This document shows positions 58,346 to 64,000 of a DNA stretch of 64,000 bases, piece by piece (position 1 is the stretch's first letter; the number at the start of each line of letters is the position of its first letter). The DNA lies in NCBI RefSeq assembly GCF_030066995.1, contig NZ_JASJAP010000003.1, forward strand, positions 186,001 through 250,000, given 5' to 3'. Position numbers and translations under genes: made by a program. The stretch is from Erythrobacter sp. (lineage in GTDB: Bacteria; Pseudomonadota; Alphaproteobacteria; Sphingomonadales; Sphingomonadaceae). Under the pieces are notes generated by a model. The model made no database searches. It saw nothing but the letters and a program-made list of their open reading frames with translations, and was not told the DNA's origin.

Positions 58346-59968
58346 CTATTCCGCTTCCTGCGGAACGCCGCGCGCGGCCTCGCAGATATAGACGAGGCGT
58401 TCGTTGGGACGCTCGGGCAGGATCGAGAGTATCGCCGATTGCTGTTCGCCCAGAACGCGCGCCGCGTCGGTCACACCGCAGGCGGGCGGTGTGTAGGCGT
58501 CGCGGATCGCGCGCGCATTCTTCATGGCCGCGCGGCCCAGCAGATACCGATCGGTCCGGAAAATCCGGGTCTGGGGATCGTAGGAGTTGATCGAAACGGC
58601 GGATTCGTCGTTCGGGACGAACACGCGGGTCCAGTCGCCATTGGCAAAGCCGTATTGCGTGCGCGAATTGACACAGCCATCGGCGGCCCAGTCGAATTCG
58701 ACATCGTCGGTGCGCGCGCCGGTCACCCGGCTGCGTTCCGGGATGAAGGTGCAAAGCAGCGTTCCCTCGCTCGCGAGCGAGGGCTGGGCCGGCGTTTCGT
58801 CCTCGCCTGTCTCCAGCTCGCCCATGATTGAAGCGACGCGGTCCTCAAGCTCGGAGAAGCCGGGGCGCGTGATCCATACGAGCGCCATTGCGATGAGAAA
58901 CGCGCCCGAGAGCCCGGCTGCGATGATCACGCGCGGTTGCGGCACAGCCTGCGCGGAGCCGTCGGCGCCGCTGGCGGATCCCGCTTGCCGCAAACGCACA
59001 GCGACTGCCGCGCAGACGAGCGCCAGCAACAGCAGGACAAGGGCCAGCGCCACCGCGTTGTCGCGCGCCTCGGTAATGTCGAGCAACGCCTGCAGGCGCG
59101 CCGCCTCGCGCGCCTCGCGCGCCTTTGCCTCGCGCGCCGCGATACGCTCGCGCGCCTCGGCGCGCTCGGCTTCGAAGCGCGCGCGTTCGGCCGCGTTCAG
59201 CTCCGCGAACGAGCGACACGGCGCCGTGCTCGTGTTGGGCTCGACGTCGTTGGCGCGCAGGAATGGCAGCAATTCGCGCAAGGACACAGCGAAGTAGAAC
59301 TCCGCATCCGAACCATCCGAATCCGCGCCGAACGAATTGACGCCGACCACGCGCCCGCAGGAATCGAGCAGCGGGCCGCCCGAATTGCCCCGCGCAATGG
59401 GCGCGGTGTGAAGCAGCGTATCGAACTGGCGGCTGGGGCGCTGACCGGAGAGAAAGCCGCGAGTCTTTACCGGCGGTTGCGCATCAAAGATATCCGCAAA
59501 GTCGAGCCCCTGCGCCAGATCCACGTTCATCGGATAGCCGACCGCCGAAACCTCTCCCATATCGCCGCTGACCACGCCCGCTATCGTCAAGGCGGGCAGG
59601 CGCAGGCCATCCTCGGCGATTTCCAGCAAGGCCAGATCGTTGCGCGGTGACACCGATATCGCGCGCGCAAAGGCGCCGTTGCCGGCCTCGCCCACGCTTT
59701 CGGAAGGAACCACACCGATGCGCAGCGTGTCGTCCTGCAAAGCCTCGCGGATGACATGGGCGTTGGTGACGATCAGCGTGGGCGTTACCGCAAAGCCGCT
59801 GCCGTGGCTCACCGGGATCACCGCTTCCTCGCCCTCGGGCCCCTGCGTGCCGATCAACACAACGCGCACGACCCCGCGCGCCGCCGCTTCGACGTCGGCG
59901 GAATCGGCGTGCGCGGGCGATGTCAGCAGCGCCATCAGCGCCGCAAAAATCCAGAAGGCCTGTTTCAT
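58346..59968 (-). CDS. Trypsin-like serine protease with membrane-anchored C-terminal domain
   Basis: A 540-residue protein with unusual layout. A signal peptide (residues 1-21) precedes a trypsin-like protease domain with the triad His71 (TNAHV), Asp111 (NDLALLEI) and Ser196 (GNSGGPL), as in DegP/HtrA but without PDZ domains. Then an Ala/Glu/Arg-rich coiled coil (about 255-300), two membrane spans (about 305-325 and 347-366) and a soluble C-terminal domain of about 170 residues with several cysteines. The ATG at 59968 follows GGGAGG closely; the open frame continues upstream to 60493 but overlaps the DUF1203 gene. Substrate unknown. Confidence 0.85.
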   Translation of the reverse strand: MKQAFWIFAALMALLTSPAHADSADVEAAARGVVRVVLIGTQGPEGEEAVIPVSHGSGFAVTPTLIVTNAHVIREALQDDTLRIGVVPSESVGEAGNGAFARAISVSPRNDLALLEIAEDGLRLPALTIAGVVSGDMGEVSAVGYPMNVDLAQGLDFADIFDAQPPVKTRGFLSGQRPSRQFDTLLHTAPIARGNSGGPLLDSCGRVVGVNSFGADSDGSDAEFYFAVSLRELLPFLRANDVEPNTSTAPCRSFAELNAAERARFEAERAEARERIAAREAKAREAREAARLQALLDITEARDNAVALALVLLLLALVCAAVAVRLRQAGSASGADGSAQAVPQPRVIIAAGLSGAFLIAMALVWITRPGFSELEDRVASIMGELETGEDETPAQPSLASEGTLLCTFIPERSRVTGARTDDVEFDWAADGCVNSRTQYGFANGDWTRVFVPNDESAVSINSYDPQTRIFRTDRYLLGRAAMKNARAIRDAYTPPACGVTDAARVLGEQQSAILSILPERPNERLVYICEAARGVPQEAE

Positions 59969-60070
59969 TCGGCCTCCCTTTAGGCGCGCTGCGACATTGA
60001 CCGCAAGCTTCGGGACGCGCCTGTTCCCTCTCTGGGTTAAGCGTGAAGCCATCAGGAAAGGCACCGCGCT

Positions 60071-60538
60071 ATGGACTATGTCATCGAAGGGCTCGATCCC
60101 GCCGCATTCAAGCCCTATTTCGGGCTTGACGACACTCAGTTGAAAAGCCGCAACGCCGCCCGTTTCCAGGTCGATGCAAAGCCGGGCTATCCGTGCCGCG
60201 TGAGTCTGGAGGATGCCCAGGTGGGAGAGACCGTTATCTTGCTCAATCACGTCAGCCGGGCCGACAACACGCCGTACCGCGCCAGCCATGCTATCTTCGT
60301 GCGAGAAAGGTTGGGCGAAGGCGCACGGTTTCGAAATGCGGTTCCTGAGGTGTTTCATTCCTGTATCCTCTCGCTGCGCGGCTTTGATGAAGCGGGCATG
60401 ATCATCGATGCACGGCTGAGGCAGCCGGGAGAGGCGGACAGCGATTTGCGCGGCTTGTTTGAAAATGACGCTGTCGTGGAGATCGACGTTCACAACGCGA
60501 TACGCGGGTGCTTTTCGGCACGGGCAAGGAGGGCGTGA
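60071..60538 (+). CDS. DUF1203 family protein
   Basis: A 155-residue DUF1203 protein. Conserved segments are YPCRVSLEDAQVGETVILLN at about 40-59, TPYRASHAIFVRERLGEG, then LSLRGFDEAGMIIDA and the C-terminal VVEIDVHNAIRGCFSARA. No enzymatic motif recognised. Its TGA overlaps the ada ATG (TGATG), which makes the two a coupled pair. Confidence 0.88.
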   Translation: MDYVIEGLDPAAFKPYFGLDDTQLKSRNAARFQVDAKPGYPCRVSLEDAQVGETVILLNHVSRADNTPYRASHAIFVRERLGEGARFRNAVPEVFHSCILSLRGFDEAGMIIDARLRQPGEADSDLRGLFENDAVVEIDVHNAIRGCFSARARRA

Positions 60539-61605
60539 TGGTCCAACGCTCCGGTCTTACAGATGATGATTGCTGGCGCATTGCGCTTGCCAAGGATCGT
60601 CGTTTCGATGGTGCGTTCGTGACGGGCGTGCACTCGACCGGTATCTATTGCCGCCCAAGCTGCCCGGCGCGCGCGCCGCTTCGGCGCAATGTACGCTTCT
60701 ATGCGACACCGCAGGACGCGCGCGCGGCGGGGCTAAGGGCGTGCAAGCGCTGTTCGCCCGACACCCAAAGCGCCGAAGAAGCCTGCGTCCTGGCGGCGAT
60801 CGCCGCAATTCGATCGGGAGAGGCGGCAACGCTTGCCGCCCTGGCCGATCTGACGGGGTACTCGCCGACACACTTCCAGCGCTTGTTCACCCGCACGGTC
60901 GGTCTCTCTCCCGCCGCGTTCGCGCGCGCCTTGCGAGAGGACCGGGTCAGGCGCGAACTCGCTGGCGGAGCGGCGGTGAGCGACGCGCTGTACGCCGCGG
61001 GATATTCAACGCCGTCGCGGTTTTACGCCGAGATGAAAGGGAAAATGGGAATGAGCGCGAGCGACTGGTCGAATGGCGGCGCGGGCCGTCGCATTCATTG
61101 GAGCGTTATCGAAACCTCGCTCGGCCCGATGCTGGTGGCCGCGACATCCAAAGGCGTGTGCTGCCTTTCCTTCAACGAGTGCGAGACGGAGCTTCGCGCG
61201 CGCTTCCCCGAGGCCGAATTGGTCGAGGCCGGGGAGGACTTTGCCACCTTGTTCGACCGCGTGGTGGCCGCGGTCGAGAAGCCGGGAACGGGGGGCGGCG
61301 CGGCGATCCCGCTCGATGTCAAGGGCACCGCCTTTCAGCAACGCGTCTGGAACGCTCTGCGCCAGATCCCGCCTGGCGAAACGCGAAGCTACGGCGAACT
61401 GGCCGCCGCGCTCGGCAATCCCAAGGCCAGCCGCGCGGTCGGCAGCGCAAACGGTGCGAACAACATCGCCGTGCTGATCCCGTGCCACCGGGTGGTGCAG
61501 GCGGATGGTTCAATTGGTGGCTACGCCTATGGGTCGCAAATCAAGCGCGAATTGCTGCGCCGCGAAGGGTCCGAGATCGATGAGAATCCAGAAAACCTGT
61601 TGTGA
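60538..61605 (+). CDS. ada: Bifunctional DNA repair/transcription regulator Ada
   Basis: Adaptive response protein that removes methyl groups from DNA phosphotriesters and O6-methylguanine and then activates ada-regulon genes. The 355-residue product has Cys38, Cys42, Cys69 and Cys72 of the N-terminal zinc/methyl-acceptor domain at exactly the E. coli positions, an AraC-type helix-turn-helix (about 100-170) and the C-terminal MGMT domain with the acceptor Cys316 in PCHRV. The ATG at 60538 follows AAGGAGG and overlaps the DUF1203 stop. No alkA or alkB homolog is adjacent. Confidence 0.96.
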   Translation: MVQRSGLTDDDCWRIALAKDRRFDGAFVTGVHSTGIYCRPSCPARAPLRRNVRFYATPQDARAAGLRACKRCSPDTQSAEEACVLAAIAAIRSGEAATLAALADLTGYSPTHFQRLFTRTVGLSPAAFARALREDRVRRELAGGAAVSDALYAAGYSTPSRFYAEMKGKMGMSASDWSNGGAGRRIHWSVIETSLGPMLVAATSKGVCCLSFNECETELRARFPEAELVEAGEDFATLFDRVVAAVEKPGTGGGAAIPLDVKGTAFQQRVWNALRQIPPGETRSYGELAAALGNPKASRAVGSANGANNIAVLIPCHRVVQADGSIGGYAYGSQIKRELLRREGSEIDENPENLL

Positions 61606-61684
61606 CCCGGAACGATTCTGAACTTGAGCGTTCACTTATTGCAGCGCGGGGGTCGGCCCCGTGGCAATCAGGGAAAGCGCCGGA

Positions 61685-62482
61685 ATGTCAGATTATCCGC
61701 TCGACCTCGCGACCGAGCTTGAACCGGTCGGTGAGACCCGCCTCAAATCGTCGGCGGGGGAGGCGTATTGGAACTTCACCTCGGCCTTTGGCGGGTGGGC
61801 GCTGGCGCTGGGCTACAGCGCGGTGCAAAAGGCAAGTCCGCAGACCGGAGCGCTGGCGAGCGCAGTGGCGTCGTTCTTGAAGCCGTTGCCGGAAAGCGGT
61901 CTGATGATCGATGTTCGCGCGCTTCGCGAGGGGCGACGCACCAATTTCATGCGGGCCGAGTTCGCGAGCGAAGATACGCCCGACACCCCCGTCTTTACCG
62001 CCGATTACGTTTTCAGCGATATGAAGATGAAAGAACTCGACTATACGTGCGACTTTCCCGATGTGAAGGCGCCGGAGGATGCAGCCCGCCTGCCCGACAA
62101 CCCTGGCCCCAAATTCCTCAGTCGGTACGAACAGCGCGTCGCGCTCGGCCAGCCCTTCAGCGCGCAGGAGCGCCCTCATTCCGCCTTCTGGGTGCGCGAT
62201 GCAGCGGACAGGCCCTGGGATGCCAAGGCGCTGCTGGCGCTGTCGGACACGCCGATGCCGCGTACCTTCTTTGTCGATCCGACACCGCGCTTTGGCTCGA
62301 CGGTGCAATACGATCTGCATGTGATGTGCGGCGCCGATGATCTTGCCGCGTGCGGGAGCGACTATCTGCTGGTCGAAGCCTCCAGCGATCGGGTTTTCTC
62401 GGGCCGCTTCAGCCAGGTGACGCGCATCTGGTCGCGCGAGAAGCGCTTGCTCGCGATCTCCAACCAATTGGCCTTTTACTGA
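61685..62482 (+). CDS. Acyl-CoA thioesterase-like protein (double hotdog)
   Basis: A 265-residue protein of the TesB-like thioesterase family, which hydrolyses acyl-CoA. The N-terminal half has NFTSAFGGWALALGYSAV, the hotdog helix with the typical G-G turn, followed by a beta sheet; the C-terminal half has FVDPTPRFGSTVQYDLHVMC and VEASSDRVFSGRFSQVTRIW. The ATG at 61685 (MSDYPLDLA) is preferred to a GTG at 61661. Acyl specificity is not evident. Nearest upstream gene is ada, 79 bases away. Confidence 0.82.
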   Translation: MSDYPLDLATELEPVGETRLKSSAGEAYWNFTSAFGGWALALGYSAVQKASPQTGALASAVASFLKPLPESGLMIDVRALREGRRTNFMRAEFASEDTPDTPVFTADYVFSDMKMKELDYTCDFPDVKAPEDAARLPDNPGPKFLSRYEQRVALGQPFSAQERPHSAFWVRDAADRPWDAKALLALSDTPMPRTFFVDPTPRFGSTVQYDLHVMCGADDLAACGSDYLLVEASSDRVFSGRFSQVTRIWSREKRLLAISNQLAFY

Positions 62483-62508
62483 GCCGACGTCGGGCGCAAG
62501 CCTGCGTC

Positions 62509-63294
62509 TTACGCGTTCTTGATGGTCAGCCCGCCGTCCACCGGGATCACCGCGCCGGTGATAAAGCTCGCCGATGGCAGCACCAGCGAAAGCGTTATGT
62601 GCGCCACCTCTTCCGGGAAGCCATAGCGGCGCAGGGGCACGCGGCGTTTGGCGTAGATCTCTTTGTGCTCTTCGGGAATGGCCTCGGTGATGCCGGTCCG
62701 GATCGGGCCGGGGCACACGCAGTTGACCGTTATCCCTTCGCGGCCCAGGTCCACCGCCATGCCGCGCGTAAGGCCGATGACGCCGTGCTTGGCCGCGACA
62801 TAGGGCGAGTTTCCGGGCGTTGCGCCCTGCCCTTCGGTCGAGGCGATATTGACGATACGCGGATGCGCGCTTTGTCTGAGGTGGGGAAGGCTTGCACGGA
62901 TGATGCGCTGTTGCGCGGTGAGCATCGCCTCAAGGCTGTCGCTCCAGACTTGCGGGTAGTGCTCGTCCTCGATCAGCGCGTGGCGCGCAAATCCGGCGTT
63001 GTTGACGACGATATCGAGCCCGCCGAACGCGTCGACTGCGGCGGCGATCGCGGTCTCGATCGCGGACGGATCGGTAACATCCAGCGCCATCGCAAGAGCA
63101 TCGCCCGGATAGCCCGCCTCGGCGATTTCCTGCGCGACCGCATCGCACTTGGCTTGATCAAGATCGGTCACCGCCACCTTTGCGCCCTGTGAGGCAAACA
63201 GATGCGCGCTCGCGCGGCCCATGCCGCTCGCCGCGCCGGTGATGATGGCGGTGTGCCCGGCAATCGAGCGGCTGAGATCCTTGTAGGGTTCCAT
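62509..63294 (-). CDS. Short-chain dehydrogenase/reductase
   Basis: A 261-residue classical SDR: TGAASGMG at 19-26, NNAG near 97-100 and the catalytic Ser-Tyr-Lys in IASTEGQGATPGNSPYVAAK near 150-170. The Asp in VTDLDQ after the second strand favours NAD. Substrate unknown. It lies 10 bases after the GST gene on the same strand and is probably its operon partner. Confidence 0.9.
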   Translation of the reverse strand: MEPYKDLSRSIAGHTAIITGAASGMGRASAHLFASQGAKVAVTDLDQAKCDAVAQEIAEAGYPGDALAMALDVTDPSAIETAIAAAVDAFGGLDIVVNNAGFARHALIEDEHYPQVWSDSLEAMLTAQQRIIRASLPHLRQSAHPRIVNIASTEGQGATPGNSPYVAAKHGVIGLTRGMAVDLGREGITVNCVCPGPIRTGITEAIPEEHKEIYAKRRVPLRRYGFPEEVAHITLSLVLPSASFITGAVIPVDGGLTIKNA

Positions 63295-63304
63295 CAGGCG
63301 CCCC

Positions 63305-63937
63305 TCAATCGAGCTTTGGCGGAAAGCCGGGTTCGGCCTTGGCCATGGCGCGTTGATACGCTTCGCGCGCGCCGATGCGTTTGAGGTAGGCTTGCAGATT
63401 GGGCTTGTCGTCGATCGGCTGCTCGCGAAACGCGCGGCTGGTGGTGAGCTGGAACACCATCATGATGTCCGCCGTCGTCAGCTGCGACCCGCCGAAGTAA
63501 TCGGCCTCGCCCAGCCGCCGCTCGATCTGCGCCCAGGCGTTGTTGACGCGGTTCATCATCGGCTCGGGCATCTCCGCCCCTGCAAAGGCGACCGCGATCT
63601 GCATCATCCCGTTGGTCATGAAGGTCGCGTTGGCGAAGTGGAACCAGTAGAGATGATCGGCGAAGTCGGGGTGATCGGGGCCGGGCACCAGATCGCTGTC
63701 GGGCGCGTACTTGCCGATGATGTACTCGACGATGGCGCCGCTCTCGCCCAGCAGCACGTCACCGTCTTCGATCAGCGGCGCGATCTGCATGGGGTGGAGC
63801 GCCTTCAACTCCGGCGGGGCGAGGCGCGTTTCGGGATCGCGATTATAGAGCTTGAGATCGTAATCGAGCCCGAGTTCCTCGCACAGCCAGACAATGCGTT
63901 CGGACTGCGAAATGCGCAGGTGATGAATGGTGAGCAT
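63305..63937 (-). CDS. Glutathione S-transferase family protein
   Basis: A 210-residue GST-like protein: thioredoxin-fold N-domain (MLTIHHLRISQSERIVWLCE, then PLIEDGDVLLGESGAIVEYI with the Glu-Ser glutathione-binding pair near 65-66) and an all-helical C-domain from about residue 88. The ATG at 63937 follows AGGAGA; an upstream extension of 12 codons is rejected. Upstream of the SDR by 10 bases. Substrate unknown. Confidence 0.9.
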   Translation of the reverse strand: MLTIHHLRISQSERIVWLCEELGLDYDLKLYNRDPETRLAPPELKALHPMQIAPLIEDGDVLLGESGAIVEYIIGKYAPDSDLVPGPDHPDFADHLYWFHFANATFMTNGMMQIAVAFAGAEMPEPMMNRVNNAWAQIERRLGEADYFGGSQLTTADIMMVFQLTTSRAFREQPIDDKPNLQAYLKRIGAREAYQRAMAKAEPGFPPKLD

Positions 63938-64000
63938 GGCTTTGAGAATCTCCTCTAGTTCTCGCGCGCCCACCCTTTGCGAGCCGGCTGGAGAGAGTCG

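Overview
The window is a contiguous piece of a GC-rich alphaproteobacterial chromosome, most likely from the Sphingomonadales (Erythrobacteraceae-like). Supporting signs are a permuted two-piece tmRNA whose tag reads ANDNEALALAA, a perfect CtrA-type site in front of a DUF1153 (SciP-family) gene, an F1 ATP synthase operon (atpHAGDC) without the Fo genes, alphaproteobacterial families (DUF2794, DUF1153, an Hda-like protein) and interspersed palindromes of the kind seen in sphingomonads. No rRNA, tRNA, insertion sequence, prophage or CRISPR array was seen.

Layout. 1-849: C-terminal end of an MmeI-like restriction-modification protein, the only part that looks clearly foreign. 0.9-11 kb: typA, a TonB-dependent receptor, a membrane protein, a two-gene ABC export system of the LolCDE/YbbAP type and a divergent GDSL esterase lipoprotein. 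11-13 kb: recF, then three tiny single-span membrane proteins and a PspC-domain protein behind a candidate sigma-54 promoter. 13.5-17.6 kb: a minus-strand run lemA - three TPM-domain genes - Nudix - SDR. 17.8-21.4 kb: mscL, tmRNA, three tandem secreted paralogs of unknown function and a small membrane protein.

21.5-26.7 kb: astA-astB (arginine succinylation) divergent from malate synthase G, plus an SRPBCC protein. 26.7-32.7 kb: the envelope/translation operon lptD-surA-pdxA-rsmA. 32.8-36.1 kb: pepA, DUF2256, holC, a lipoprotein and ndk. 36.1-42.7 kb: sulfotransferase, a purN-MmcQ/YjbR fusion and purM on the minus strand; DUF2066, an Hda-like gene, a cysE-type serine acetyltransferase and DUF2794 on the plus strand. 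42.7-49 kb: membrane protein, SDR, gph, glmU, VOC, HNH, SOUL and the CtrA-site gene. 49-57 kb: an S9 peptidase and the F1 operon, with an unrelated lipoprotein gene between atpG and atpD. 57.2-64 kb: a TauD-type dioxygenase, a trypsin-like protease with an unusual membrane-anchored C-terminal half, DUF1203-ada, a thioesterase, an SDR and a GST.

Most of the window is core housekeeping: envelope biogenesis (LptD, SurA), translation quality control (tmRNA, TypA, RsmA), energy (F1 ATPase) and purine synthesis (PurM, PurN). The most interesting less-explained parts are the sigma-54/PspC microprotein cluster at 12.2-13.2 kb, the C-x3-C secreted paralogs at 18.9-21.2 kb, the CtrA-linked DUF1153 gene at 48.9 kb and the lipoprotein inside the atp operon. 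Many start codons were moved from the longest open frame using ribosome binding sites, overlaps and family N-termini; these choices are stated per gene.
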